A stretch of 64,000 bases of DNA, from NCBI RefSeq assembly GCF_030407435.1, contig NZ_JASDDK010000002.1:280702-344701 (forward strand), given 5' to 3'. Positions within the stretch are counted from its first letter, which is position 1. The number at the start of each line of letters is the position of its first letter. Shown here piece after piece: positions 36,221-45,433 of the stretch. The translations under genes and the position numbers were made by a program. The notes under the pieces are model-generated. The model saw only the letters and a program-made list of their open reading frames with translations. It was not told the origin of the DNA and did not search any database. Source of the stretch: Winogradskyella bathintestinalis (lineage in GTDB: Bacteria; Bacteroidota; Bacteroidia; Flavobacteriales; Flavobacteriaceae).

Positions 36221-36847
36221 CTAATCTAGTTTTGATGTTTCATCCTTTTTATATAAGCTAGGTAAACTAATCTTAAACCGTACCGCTACCAGTCTCACTA
36301 TTATTACCACCAAACCAGCAATAATAAATAAGTAGTTCTTTTCATCTAAAAATTGTAATAATAAGAAATAAGTTAACCCTCCTAAAATACAAGCCGTAGC
36401 ATAAATTTCTTTTCTAAAAATTACTGGAATTTCATTACAAAGTATATCTCTTATAACCCCGCCAAAACAAGCGGTCATAGTTCCTAAAGCAATACAAATC
36501 AAAGGGTGCAAACCGGCTATAAGTCCGGTTTCTACGCCAACCACTGTATAAAGCGCAATACCGATAGTATCGAATAAAAATAACGATTTTCTAAGATAAT
36601 TTATACGATTTTTCAAGATTACAGCAAAAGTAGCAGAACCAATAATGACATACACAAATGTCATATTTCTCATCCACGAAACGGGTTCAATACCAATCAT
36701 AACGTCTCGTAAAGTTCCACCACCAACGGCAGTTACAAAAGCAATGATTAGTACACCGAAAGGGTCCATCCGTTTATTCATAGCCACGAGTGCACCAGAA
36801 ATAGCGAATGCTATGGTTCCTAAAATATCTATAAATTGGAAAAACAT
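36221..36847 (-). CDS. TRIC/UPF0126-family cation channel protein
   Basis: This 208-residue protein has seven hydrophobic segments and the two internal repeats typical of the bacterial TRIC (YicG/UPF0126) family. The first repeat has TAVGGGTLRDVMIG and the second FGGVIRDILCNEIP, in corresponding positions, each preceded by a helix. Bacterial homologues are trimeric monovalent-cation channels; the physiological role in this organism is unknown. The start is ATG at 36845-36847. It is a lone gene with 156 bases to the next one upstream. Confidence 0.9.
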   Translation of the reverse strand: MFFQFIDILGTIAFAISGALVAMNKRMDPFGVLIIAFVTAVGGGTLRDVMIGIEPVSWMRNMTFVYVIIGSATFAVILKNRINYLRKSLFLFDTIGIALYTVVGVETGLIAGLHPLICIALGTMTACFGGVIRDILCNEIPVIFRKEIYATACILGGLTYFLLLQFLDEKNYLFIIAGLVVIIVRLVAVRFKISLPSLYKKDETSKLD

Positions 36848-37002
36848 AGTTTATTTGTTTCTTTTATTTCACCTGTATTGATCTTGAAATCATAGTCTAA
36901 AATATTTTGCATAACTCTCAGAAATTGGCTTTCTGTGATAGTCTAGTTGTATTGACTACAAATAAATGCTACAATCCTTAATTAAACAAAAATAGCTTCT
37001 AC

Positions 37003-37728
37003 TTACATGTTCTGTGTATAATAATTATAATCTTTTAATATGGTATCGATAAACTGAACATCATATAAATTAGACTCAATTTGTAAGGTATCGCAAATTT
37101 TATTTTTTAAAATCGTTAAGGTTTTAAAATCATTGCTCTTTTTAGAAATTGTAAAAGCATCTTTTATAATCCTCACATCTTTGTCTGATAACTGAGTGAC
37201 GTTACTAAAAACGGGGATATAATCGTCGTTGATATCGTCTAAGATAGTACTGGTAATTTTGTGATTTTTTTTCACACTTATAACTACCGTTCCTGCAGCG
37301 GCATCTCCAACACGCTGCTTTTTATCTGACAATAAAATACTAATAAGCCCTATAGATGGTGAAAAAATCCATAAATCAACAATTCTCAACATCCAACGTA
37401 CAAAGAAATTATACCACTGTGTTGGCGAGCCGTCTACGCTAACAACTTTAATTTTTAAGATCATTTTTCCAATGGTCTGTCCTCCAAAAAGTATGTGACA
37501 AATCACAGAATAAAAAAGTGCAGGTAAGGTTAACAATCCTAAAAAACCACGTCTGGTCCAGCTATCGGCTTCAAAAATTTCAGAAACCGAAACCAAATTC
37601 TCAATAATGGTCATATAAGTTAATAATATAATCCCATCAATTAAAAAAGCCACCATGCGTTCACCTAAACCAATTAACTTATAATCTAAGTTGACATTTT
37701 GTGCCGTGTTAATTGCTAATTTGCTCAT
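37003..37728 (-). CDS. RDD-family membrane protein
   Basis: This 241-residue protein has an RDD domain at about residues 15-160: GLGERMVAFLIDGIILLTYM at the start (R and D residues in the first helix), a second and third membrane helix, and the conserved KMILKIKVV segment. A hydrophilic C-terminal tail (about 160-241) is mostly helical and acidic. RDD proteins are linked to membrane transport or assembly, with function unresolved. It is divergent from the SpoIIM-like gene by 35 bases, and the pair probably shares a control region. Confidence 0.88.
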   Translation of the reverse strand: MSKLAINTAQNVNLDYKLIGLGERMVAFLIDGIILLTYMTIIENLVSVSEIFEADSWTRRGFLGLLTLPALFYSVICHILFGGQTIGKMILKIKVVSVDGSPTQWYNFFVRWMLRIVDLWIFSPSIGLISILLSDKKQRVGDAAAGTVVISVKKNHKITSTILDDINDDYIPVFSNVTQLSDKDVRIIKDAFTISKKSNDFKTLTILKNKICDTLQIESNLYDVQFIDTILKDYNYYTQNM

Positions 37729-37763
37729 TGAAATGTATATTCGTTTCTAATTAAAAATGATTT

Positions 37764-38771
37764 ATGCGCGAAGCGTCATTCGTGAAGCAAAATAAGGAAA
37801 AATGGATTGAATTTGAAAATGCATTAGAGAATAATGCTAAAATAAATCCTGATGACTTAGCTTCTTATTATATACAACTTACCAACGATTTATCTTATGC
37901 TCAAACGTATTATCCAGAGAGCAAAACTTTGTTGTATCTCAATTCTTTAGCTTCGCAAGCACATCAGAAAATTTATATCACCAAAAAAGAATCGAAAAAT
38001 AAAATTGTTTCATTTTGGCGTGACGAATTTCCATTATTCTTTTATCAATATCATAAAACCTTACTTTACACCTTTCTAATTTTCATGGCGGCCGTAACTA
38101 TTGGTGCAGTTTCAACTCTAAATGATGATTCTTTTATTCGCTTAATACTTGGCGATGGCTATGTAAATATGACTTTAGAAAACATTGAAAAAGGTGAACC
38201 CATGGCTGTTTATAAAAGCGGTAGTGAAATTGGCACCTTTTTAGGGATTACCATTAATAACATTAGAGTCGCTATCATCGCTTTTGCCTGTGGAGCAATT
38301 TTTAGCGTGGGAACGATTTACGTACTTTTTAGCAACGGCATTATGCTAGGCGCCTTTATTACATTTTTTTATAATCATGGAATTTTAGATAAAACATCGA
38401 CAGTTTGGTTACATGGCACTATTGAAATTTCTGTAATTGTTATTGCAGGTTGTGCAGGATTAGTTATGGGTAATAGCTTTTTATTCCCCAAAACCTATTC
38501 GAGACGGGTTGCTTTTATGAAAGGTGCTAAAGATGGTTTAAAAATTGTAGTGAGCACAATACCTTTCTTTGTAATTGCTGGATTTATTGAAGGATTTATA
38601 ACCCGATATGGCGAACAAATGCCTTGGTTCTTGGCTTATGGTATTATCTTTTTATCGTTATTTATAATTGTTTTCTATTATATCGTTTACCCTATTGCCT
38701 TAAACAAAGCACATAAAATAAAACCACAGGTCGCCACATCACAATTACAACCCAAATCCTTAATAGCGTGA
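37764..38771 (+). CDS. SpoIIM/DUF95-family membrane protein
   Basis: This 335-residue protein has an N-terminal soluble helical domain (about 1-85, WIEFENALENNAKINPDDLA) and a multi-span SpoIIM/DUF95 region (about 95-320) with TFLGITINNIRVAIIAFACG, the GAFITFFYNHGI turn and the WLHGTIEISVIVIAGCAG segment, all typical. Stage II sporulation protein M is a sporulation protein in Firmicutes; in non-sporulating Bacteroidota this family forms part of the MoxR/DUF58 module. It overlaps the next gene by four bases, indicating coupled translation. Confidence 0.9.
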   Translation: MREASFVKQNKEKWIEFENALENNAKINPDDLASYYIQLTNDLSYAQTYYPESKTLLYLNSLASQAHQKIYITKKESKNKIVSFWRDEFPLFFYQYHKTLLYTFLIFMAAVTIGAVSTLNDDSFIRLILGDGYVNMTLENIEKGEPMAVYKSGSEIGTFLGITINNIRVAIIAFACGAIFSVGTIYVLFSNGIMLGAFITFFYNHGILDKTSTVWLHGTIEISVIVIAGCAGLVMGNSFLFPKTYSRRVAFMKGAKDGLKIVVSTIPFFVIAGFIEGFITRYGEQMPWFLAYGIIFLSLFIIVFYYIVYPIALNKAHKIKPQVATSQLQPKSLIA

Positions 38772-39688
38772 ACGAAAAGTATATTGAACTTAGAACAAGA
38801 AATACGTTTGGAGATATTATAAATACCTACTTTTTATTTCTGAAACATAATTTTAAAACCTACACCAATCTATATCTCCGGTACAACGCAATAAGTATTA
38901 TACTGACTTTGATTTGCTCTTATCTATTGGTCACAGGTTTTATGGGGTTGGCGAGTCAAGATTTTAGATTTGGAATGGGTAACAATGTAGCAACCGAAAG
39001 CTACTTTATTGCTGGAGCTATTATTCTGTTTTTAATTCTTTTTGTGACGTCGTTAATTAACTTTAGTTTTTCTAGTGCTTACGTTGCTGATTATGTTAAA
39101 TATGAAGGTGATATAGCATCAAAACGTATTTGGAAAAGTATTTTAGAGAACCTAAGTACCATCATCGTTTTTATTCTTATCGGAGCACTTCTTGTAGTAG
39201 CATATATGATTATCACCATGGTTTTAGCTTTTATTCCATTATTAGGTATGTTAGCGCAATATGGTTTAAATTTTACCTTGAGCGCCGTTTTCGGTTTAAC
39301 ATTTATGTCTATTTTCTCAACCCGTAAAAGCATCGGAGACGCACTTTCAGAAGGCTTTAGTTTTACAATGTCAAATTTTTGGCGTATTGTTTTATTCGGT
39401 TTGGTTATTGGTATTCTTAACTTTATGATATCCATGCTCATCATTTCAATTCCAAGTGTTATTATTGGAGTCTATGTCTATTTCTCAGTAGAGAGCAATG
39501 TAGATTTAGCCACAAGTACTTTCGCGACATTAGTATTTACCATTGGTTTTGCGGCATTCTTATTATCATTTATCTATACACAGGCCTTATCACAAATAGC
39601 CTACGGTATTTTATATTACAACCTAAATGAATTGAAATACAATGTATTCCTTCAAAAGAAAATCGACCAAATTGGTATAAATGAGTAA
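38768..39688 (+). CDS. Multi-span membrane protein of the MoxR/DUF58 module
   Basis: This 306-residue protein is made mostly of five to six hydrophobic segments (near 38-60, 82-105, 133-165, 170-190, 215-240 and 255-280), with a short hydrophilic N-terminus. I cannot place it in a named family. The start is a GTG that overlaps the SpoIIM-like stop by four bases, and its end overlaps the DUF4129 gene by eight, so it is a fixed member of this operon. It is probably a structural or assembly component of an inner-membrane complex. Confidence 0.82.
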   Translation: MNEKYIELRTRNTFGDIINTYFLFLKHNFKTYTNLYLRYNAISIILTLICSYLLVTGFMGLASQDFRFGMGNNVATESYFIAGAIILFLILFVTSLINFSFSSAYVADYVKYEGDIASKRIWKSILENLSTIIVFILIGALLVVAYMIITMVLAFIPLLGMLAQYGLNFTLSAVFGLTFMSIFSTRKSIGDALSEGFSFTMSNFWRIVLFGLVIGILNFMISMLIISIPSVIIGVYVYFSVESNVDLATSTFATLVFTIGFAAFLLSFIYTQALSQIAYGILYYNLNELKYNVFLQKKIDQIGINE

Positions 39689-40409
39689 CGCTCAACTCAA
39701 ATATAGTCACACGTTTTTATGCACCGTTTTGAGTTCTGCTTTGTTAGAAGCGCAAGATGCTATAATTAAAAAAGACTCGTCTCAACTCGATGTAACCTAT
39801 TTTAAAGACAACTTTAAAGAGCAGTATTCGGGCGACGATTTCAATTATTCTATAAATGACACAGGCGGTATTAATCTCATGCAACGTGTTCTCAGAAAAT
39901 TTTTCAACTGGTTGGGAGATGTATTTGGGTTCGATATCGATTTTATCGACTATCAAACTTTGGAATACATTGTATATGGATTATTAGGTATTATTGTTTT
40001 ATACCTGCTAATTAAATTTCTCTTAGATAATCCAATAAGATCTGTTTTCAAGACTGAAAATAAAATTATTGAAGGTTTCAGTTATGTGGAAGAAAATATT
40101 GAACAGATAGATTTCGATAAGTTAATTTCAAAAGCTTTAAAAGATGATAATTACAGACTCGCAACACGTTACCTTTATCTACAATCTTTAAAGTTCTTAG
40201 CAAAAAAACAAATTATAGATTGGCATTTCGAAAAGACCAATTCAGATTACCTCAATGAAATAAACGACAGCCAACTCAAAATCTTATTTAAACGTGTATC
40301 CTATATATACGATTATGTTTGGTACGGGGAATTTCCTATAGACAAAGCTAGTTTTAATAAAAACCAAGCCGATTTTAATCAATTAATAAAAACAACACAG
40401 CATGGATAA
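39681..40409 (+). CDS. DUF4129 domain protein
   Basis: This 242-residue protein has an N-terminal hydrophobic segment that is probably a signal or anchor, a periplasmic acidic region (about 25-75), a membrane helix near residues 92-112 (YIVYGLLGIIVLYLLIKFLL), and a cytoplasmic C-terminal DUF4129 domain with NYRLATRYLYLQSLKFLAKK and FKRVSYIYDYVWYGEFPIDK. DUF4129 is a helical domain often found with transglutaminase or DUF58 genes. It overlaps both neighbours by eight bases. Function unknown, but the topology suggests signalling across the membrane. Confidence 0.85.
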   Translation: MSNAQLKYSHTFLCTVLSSALLEAQDAIIKKDSSQLDVTYFKDNFKEQYSGDDFNYSINDTGGINLMQRVLRKFFNWLGDVFGFDIDFIDYQTLEYIVYGLLGIIVLYLLIKFLLDNPIRSVFKTENKIIEGFSYVEENIEQIDFDKLISKALKDDNYRLATRYLYLQSLKFLAKKQIIDWHFEKTNSDYLNEINDSQLKILFKRVSYIYDYVWYGEFPIDKASFNKNQADFNQLIKTTQHG

Positions 40410-41601
40410 GCGTTCTAAAGTTGCGCTCTATATCATTGGAGCTGTAATCGTTTTTATGATGGTGGCCGAAGTGACTAAACCAAAAGCTTTGAACTGGCGA
40501 AATTCGTATTCTGCGGTAGATAAAATACCCTTGGGTTGTTATGTGCTTTTCAATGAGTTGAACACGTTTTCTGAAGATGAAATTCTAGTGTCTGAGAAAT
40601 CGATTTACGAATACCTAAAGGACGAAACATTTTCAGAACCAAAATCCCTTGTCTTTATCAATGACCATATCAATTTCGGAAAAGAAGAATCCGAGGCTTT
40701 AATACAATTTGTTGAAGACGGCAATACCGTTTTTATCAGCAGCACTTATTTCTATGGTAATGTCATGGACACCCTGAATGTTAGTGTGCAACGCCAATAC
40801 ACCAATATTTATAGGAAAGAAGCCGACACAAAATTTACAAGTCCTAGCCTCAAAGCCAATAACAGAATTTATAAAGATGTTATAGAAAATAGTTTTTTTG
40901 AATCTGTTGACACTTTAAGAACTACCATTTTAGGAACGATTACCACCCAAAACGACGATGAGATAGATGAAACACATGCCAACTTTATTAAAATAGATAT
41001 TGGCGAAAATAGTGGGCAATTTATTCTACATACCAACCCATTTGCTTTTACCAATTACCATCTTTTAGACGATAAAGAAGATTATGCAGCAACCGTTTTA
41101 TCCTACATGCCAAAGCAACAGATTATTTGGGATAACAATTATAAAAGTGGCCGAAAAGTTATCACAAGTCCACTGCGATTTATTTTATCAAACTCTGCTC
41201 TTAAATGGGCGTTTTACATTAGTATGTTCGGGCTTATACTCTTTGTTATTTTTAGAGGAAAACGCACACAACGTATAATTCCCGTGATTAATAAACTCGA
41301 AAATGCTACCGTGGATTTCACAAAAACGATTGGCGAATTGTATTACCAACATGGCGATTTTTCTAATATAATTGAAAAGAAAATTCAATACTTTTTAGAG
41401 TTTGTAAGAACGCAATATTATTTAGAAACCAATCAATTTAATGTTAGTTTTATAAATAAACTAGCCGCAAAATCTAACCATACCAACGAAGAAACAAAAG
41501 CCTTAGTAGATTACATTCTCTTTTTAAAGTCGAAAACGGATCATACAGAGCGAGAGCTGATAGAATTGAATAAAAAAATAGAACATTTTAAACGAACATA
41601 A
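40402..41601 (+). CDS. DUF4350 domain protein
   Basis: This 399-residue protein has an N-terminal anchor helix (about 8-25), a periplasmic DUF4350 domain (about 30-260), a second helix (about 268-286) and a cytoplasmic C-terminal region with ELNKKIEHFKRT. The large domain contains NSYSAVDKIPLGCYVLFNEL and the KSLVFINDHINFGKEESEAL Rossmann-like pattern that defines DUF4350, related to glutamine-amidotransferase-like folds with no catalytic cysteine evident. It sits between the DUF4129 and MoxR genes with overlaps or small gaps. Function unknown. Confidence 0.85.
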   Translation: MDKRSKVALYIIGAVIVFMMVAEVTKPKALNWRNSYSAVDKIPLGCYVLFNELNTFSEDEILVSEKSIYEYLKDETFSEPKSLVFINDHINFGKEESEALIQFVEDGNTVFISSTYFYGNVMDTLNVSVQRQYTNIYRKEADTKFTSPSLKANNRIYKDVIENSFFESVDTLRTTILGTITTQNDDEIDETHANFIKIDIGENSGQFILHTNPFAFTNYHLLDDKEDYAATVLSYMPKQQIIWDNNYKSGRKVITSPLRFILSNSALKWAFYISMFGLILFVIFRGKRTQRIIPVINKLENATVDFTKTIGELYYQHGDFSNIIEKKIQYFLEFVRTQYYLETNQFNVSFINKLAAKSNHTNEETKALVDYILFLKSKTDHTERELIELNKKIEHFKRT

Positions 41602-41607
41602 GTTATT

Positions 41608-42711
41608 ATGGAAGACCAAAATAAACCATCATCAGAACGTGTTGACGCTACAAATTCAACTGAAGAAAATAGCGCTAATAAAGCAAATCCAGTTAACGAA
41701 AGTATAGATGAAGTAACCGAACCGATTCCTCAACCGACTTCCGAAGATTTTCAAAGCCGAATTGATTTACAACCGCTTCAAAATAGTGTTGAAGACATTA
41801 AACGAGAAATTGCAAAATTCATTGTTGGACAAAATGAAATGATTGAACTTTTAATTATTTCTATTTTAACCAATGGGCATTCACTCATAGAAGGAGTTCC
41901 TGGTGTGGCAAAAACAGTTACGGCAAAAATGCTTGCTAAAACTATGGCTGTAGATTTTAGCCGTATTCAATTTACGCCAGATTTAATGCCAAGTGATATC
42001 TTAGGAACTTCAATTTTTAATGTAAAGTCTAGTGAGTTCGAATATAAAAAAGGACCTATTTTCTCGAACATTGTATTGATTGACGAAATTAACAGAGCGC
42101 CAGCAAAAACACAAGCTGCTTTATTTGAAGTTATGGCAGAACGCCAAATCACTATGGATGGTACACGTTACGACATGGAACTACCTTTTTTAGTGTTCGC
42201 TACCCAAAACCCAATTGAGCAAGAGGGCACCTATCGTTTGCCAGAAGCACAATTAGATCGTTTTTTGTTCAAAATTGAAGTGGATTATCCGTCGCTACAA
42301 GACGAAGTTCAGATTTTGGTTGATAATCATTCTCGCCAAGACCAAATGGATTTTAATTCTATAAAAGCGGTACTGTCTGCGGAATCTATAAAAAACTATC
42401 AAAACCTCATTAAGCAAATAGTCGTAGAAGATAATCTCTTGAGTTATATTGCATCTATTGTGCATAATACCAGAACCAATGCCAATTTATATTTAGGTGC
42501 ATCACCGCGAGCCTCTATTGCAATTTTAAATGCTGCCAAAGCGAATGCCGCGATTAATGGTAGAGATTTTGTAACGCCAGATGACATAAAACGATGTACA
42601 AAAGCCGTCTTAAAACACAGATTAGTATTAACACCTGAACGTGAAATGGAAGCTTTTACTGTGGAAAAGGTTGTGGACCAAATCCTCGAAACCATTGAGA
42701 TTCCAAGATAG
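41608..42711 (+). CDS. MoxR-family AAA+ ATPase
   Basis: This 367-residue ATPase has a disordered acidic N-terminus (about 1-50), Walker A GVPGVAKT (96-103), the SRIQFTPDLMPSDILG sensor/pore segment, Walker B IVLIDEINRA (D159, E160), sensor 1 FATQNPIEQEGTYRLPEAQL and a C-terminal lid with NARTNANLYLGASPRAS-like features. MoxR proteins act with DUF58 and VWA proteins in assembling or activating membrane or periplasmic complexes. It overlaps the DUF58 gene by one base. The N-terminal extension is longer than usual. Confidence 0.92.
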   Translation: MEDQNKPSSERVDATNSTEENSANKANPVNESIDEVTEPIPQPTSEDFQSRIDLQPLQNSVEDIKREIAKFIVGQNEMIELLIISILTNGHSLIEGVPGVAKTVTAKMLAKTMAVDFSRIQFTPDLMPSDILGTSIFNVKSSEFEYKKGPIFSNIVLIDEINRAPAKTQAALFEVMAERQITMDGTRYDMELPFLVFATQNPIEQEGTYRLPEAQLDRFLFKIEVDYPSLQDEVQILVDNHSRQDQMDFNSIKAVLSAESIKNYQNLIKQIVVEDNLLSYIASIVHNTRTNANLYLGASPRASIAILNAAKANAAINGRDFVTPDDIKRCTKAVLKHRLVLTPEREMEAFTVEKVVDQILETIEIPR

Positions 42712-44042
42712 TGAAGCGCTTTTTTAAACATACCTATTTAACCTTTCGGTTTTTTGTGGTTGCCATGATTTTGGTAGCATTGTTTATCCTTGCGTATATT
42801 TTTCCAGGATTACTAAACATAATCATCACATTATTCTTTATCGCTATTGGCTTATTGCTCATTGATTTCGTTTTATTGTACAAACAAAAAGGAATCTCTG
42901 CATCACGAATTCTTCCTGAAAAACTAAGTAATGGCGACGACAACCCTATAGAGTTGTCCATTCAGAATACTTATAATTTTACTGCAGATTTACAACTCAT
43001 CGACGAAATGCCTTTTCAATATCAAAAGCGCGATTTTGAAATTAATACCCAACTCAAAAAGCAAGATAAAAAGAAAATCACTTATACGTTAAGACCTTTA
43101 GAACGTGGCGAATATTATTTTGGTAATCTTAATATCTATGCCAATTCACCCATTGGTTTTGTAATTAGACGTTATCAATTTGCCAAAGATGCGATGGTTC
43201 CCAATTATCCATCTTTTTTGCAGCTACGAAAATATATGCTCCTAGCTTTTTCGAATAAATTATTTGAATATGGTTTAAAGAAGATACGTCGCATAGGTCA
43301 TACTATCGAATTCGAGCAAATTAAGGATTATGTTAACGGTGATGATATAAGAAATATCAATTGGAAAGCCACAGCCAAACGTAATCAATTGATGGTTAAT
43401 CAATTTCAAGACGAGCGCTCTCAACCTGTTTATTCTGTGATAGACAAAGGAAGAGCTATGAAAATGCCTTTTGAAGGTTTAAGCCTTTTAGATTATGCCA
43501 TCAATGCCACTTTAGTTATTAGTAATGTTGCGCTTAAAAAACAAGATAAAGCTGGCATGTTTACCTTTTCTCGCAAGGTAGATAATAAGGTCGTTGCAGA
43601 AAGACGACCATCGCAAATGAATTTAATTTTAGAAACCCTATATAATGTTAATACTGATTTTGCGGAATCTGACTTTTCTAGACTATATATCGATATTAAA
43701 AGAAGTCTTACACAACGTGGTCTACTTCTACTCTACACCAATTTTGAAACTTTAGATGCGCTTCATCGCCAATTACCTTATCTAAAAGCCATTGCTAAAC
43801 ATCATTTATTAGTCGTTATATTTTTTGAAAACACAGAGTTACAGAAACTCACTAAGACCAATGCTCATAATACCTTCGATATTTTTCAGAAAACTATTGC
43901 TGAAAAATTTGTTTACGAAAAGAAATTAATTGTCACCGAACTTCAAAAACATGGTATTCAATCCATTTTAACGGCACCAGAGAATTTAACGATTAATACA
44001 ATTAACAAATATTTGGAAATAAAAGCGAGAGGATTATTATAG
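42711..44042 (+). CDS. DUF58 domain protein
   Basis: This 443-residue protein has two membrane helices near the N-terminus (about 14-32 and 35-53), then a periplasmic or cytoplasmic VWA-like region. The DUF58 hallmark GDDIRNINWKATAKRNQLMV is at about residues 207-226, followed by VIDKGRAM, which holds the degenerate metal site of VWA folds. It starts with GTG, whose G is the last base of the MoxR stop. The combination of MoxR, DUF58, DUF4129, DUF4350, SpoIIM and RDD is a conserved module in Bacteroidota. It is the last gene of the operon. Confidence 0.92.
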   Translation: MKRFFKHTYLTFRFFVVAMILVALFILAYIFPGLLNIIITLFFIAIGLLLIDFVLLYKQKGISASRILPEKLSNGDDNPIELSIQNTYNFTADLQLIDEMPFQYQKRDFEINTQLKKQDKKKITYTLRPLERGEYYFGNLNIYANSPIGFVIRRYQFAKDAMVPNYPSFLQLRKYMLLAFSNKLFEYGLKKIRRIGHTIEFEQIKDYVNGDDIRNINWKATAKRNQLMVNQFQDERSQPVYSVIDKGRAMKMPFEGLSLLDYAINATLVISNVALKKQDKAGMFTFSRKVDNKVVAERRPSQMNLILETLYNVNTDFAESDFSRLYIDIKRSLTQRGLLLLYTNFETLDALHRQLPYLKAIAKHHLLVVIFFENTELQKLTKTNAHNTFDIFQKTIAEKFVYEKKLIVTELQKHGIQSILTAPENLTINTINKYLEIKARGLL

Positions 44043-44224
44043 CCGGTTGCTGGTAAATGGATTGTAGGGAGTGAACTGATCACTTTTAACTAAAAAAACA
44101 CAGCTCATCCTCATAATTATACAGTTCAGTAATTGCGATAATAGATATTGAAGCTATTATATGATATTTGAATCATCAACAAAAAAGAACCGTATTATTT
44201 ACTAACCACCAATTCAATTTTATT

Positions 44225-44689
44225 ATGAAATTAAAGATTCACAAATTCAAAAAAAGCACAACCAAATTTGCAAGTAAAAATTTATTCTTAGCACTAGCGC
44301 TTGCATTCACCACACTATTCGGTTTCGCTCAAGATAAGAGCGTTACTGTAACAGTTACCATAAATAATGTAACTAGCGACAAAGGAACAGTTAAATTAGG
44401 ACTTCATACCGCTGACACTTTTATGAAAGGCAAAGGGTTAATGAGTGCAGAATCTGAAATAAAAGACGGAAAAATAACCGTTACTTTTGAAAACGTTAAA
44501 GCTGGCGACTATGCAATTATTGCTTTCCACGATGCAAACAGTAATGGGAAAATGGACTTTAGAGACAATGGTATGCCATTAGAATCGTATGGCATTTCTA
44601 ATAATTCTATGTCATTTGGCCCACCAAATTATGAGGATGCCAAATTCACTGTTTACAATAAAGATTTAAACCTGAATATTAGATTTTAA
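44225..44689 (+). CDS. DUF2141 secreted protein
   Basis: From the ATG at 44225 the protein has 154 residues. It has a basic N-terminus and a signal peptide ending TTLFGFAQ, then a DUF2141 domain with TVTINNVTSDKGTVKLGLHT, GDYAIIAFHDANSNGKMDFR and SMSFGPPNYEDAKFTVYN. The GDYAIIAFHDxNxNGKxD motif resembles a small calcium-binding-like loop. It is probably periplasmic or extracellular. A TTG start 57 bases upstream is less likely. It lies 182 bases after the DUF58 gene, and a terminator follows. Function unknown. Confidence 0.85.
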   Translation: MKLKIHKFKKSTTKFASKNLFLALALAFTTLFGFAQDKSVTVTVTINNVTSDKGTVKLGLHTADTFMKGKGLMSAESEIKDGKITVTFENVKAGDYAIIAFHDANSNGKMDFRDNGMPLESYGISNNSMSFGPPNYEDAKFTVYNKDLNLNIRF

Positions 44690-44718
44690 GCCTTAGAAAT
44701 ATCTATCGAAGTAAAAAT

Positions 44719-44741
44719 AAAGCCAGCATATTGCTGGCTTT
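44719..44741. terminator. Bidirectional terminator between DUF2141 and dps
   Basis: AAAGCCAGCA (44719-44728) pairs with TGCTGGCTTT (44732-44741) over a three-base loop, with flanking A and T tracts, so it can serve both convergent genes. Confidence 0.75.
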
Positions 44742-44818
44742 ATCTAGTTATGAAATATCGTTTTATAAAAAATTATAGTCTACTAACAAAACATTAGTAG
44801 ATTTGAATTTTCTGTAAA

Positions 44819-45298
44819 TTAAACGGTCTCACCCAACCAAGCTTTCATCATCCAAACCGTTTTTTCTTGTTCAGTAATAAAATCGCTCATCATTGAGTTT
44901 GTACCTTCATCATTAGCTTCATCTGAAGTTTCTAAAATTCCACGTTCTATTTTTAATAATTCCGATAGAGAATCTACAATCAGTTGTACTGCTTTCTCGT
45001 CTTTAGAAATATTTTTTCCAACAGGTACTTTAGCTGCTTTGGTATAATCGTCAAATGTGTGCAGCGGTGTTTCTCCAAGTGTTAATATACGTTCTGCAAT
45101 TTCATCAACTTTTAAGTTAGCGTCGGTATACAATTCTTCAAATTTTACATGAAGATCAAAAAACGCTCTACCCTTAATATTCCAGTGAATACCTCTTAAG
45201 TTTTGGTAATACAATTGAAAATTTGCTAATAACTGATTTAATTCATCAACTAATACTTTCGTTTTTTCGGTGTCTAAACCTATACTATTTAGTGTCAT
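44819..45298 (-). CDS. dps: Dps-type ferritin-like DNA/iron protection protein
   Basis: This 159-residue four-helix protein forms a 12-mer shell that oxidises and stores iron and protects DNA from peroxide. It shows the Dps core NLRGIHWNIKGRAFFDLHVK with the ferroxidase histidine (H38) and downstream Asp/Glu ligands (FEELYTDANLKVDEIAER), then GETPLHTFDDYTK and a C-terminal helix ending AWLGETV. No extended basic tail is present, so DNA binding is not assured. It is divergent from oxyR, which commonly controls dps, and the shared region contains an inverted repeat. Confidence 0.94.
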   Translation of the reverse strand: MTLNSIGLDTEKTKVLVDELNQLLANFQLYYQNLRGIHWNIKGRAFFDLHVKFEELYTDANLKVDEIAERILTLGETPLHTFDDYTKAAKVPVGKNISKDEKAVQLIVDSLSELLKIERGILETSDEANDEGTNSMMSDFITEQEKTVWMMKAWLGETV

Positions 45299-45317
45299 GA
45301 TATATATTTTTTTAATT

Positions 45318-45333
45318 CAATATTACAATATTG
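45318..45333. promoter_or_regulatory. Inverted repeat between dps and oxyR
   Basis: CAATATT (45318-45324), two bases, AATATTG (45327-45333) form a perfect 7-2-7 palindrome 20 bases from the dps start. A -7-like TAAATTTG on the minus strand lies upstream at 45353-45360. Possible operator for OxyR or another regulator. Confidence 0.4.
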
Positions 45334-45433
45334 TATGGTTGAATTGTTTATTCAAATTTACGACTCAAATAAGCTTTAATATGCATAGTTTTTATGAATA
45401 GTTTATATACTTTTATAGTCTAAATTAATAGTT

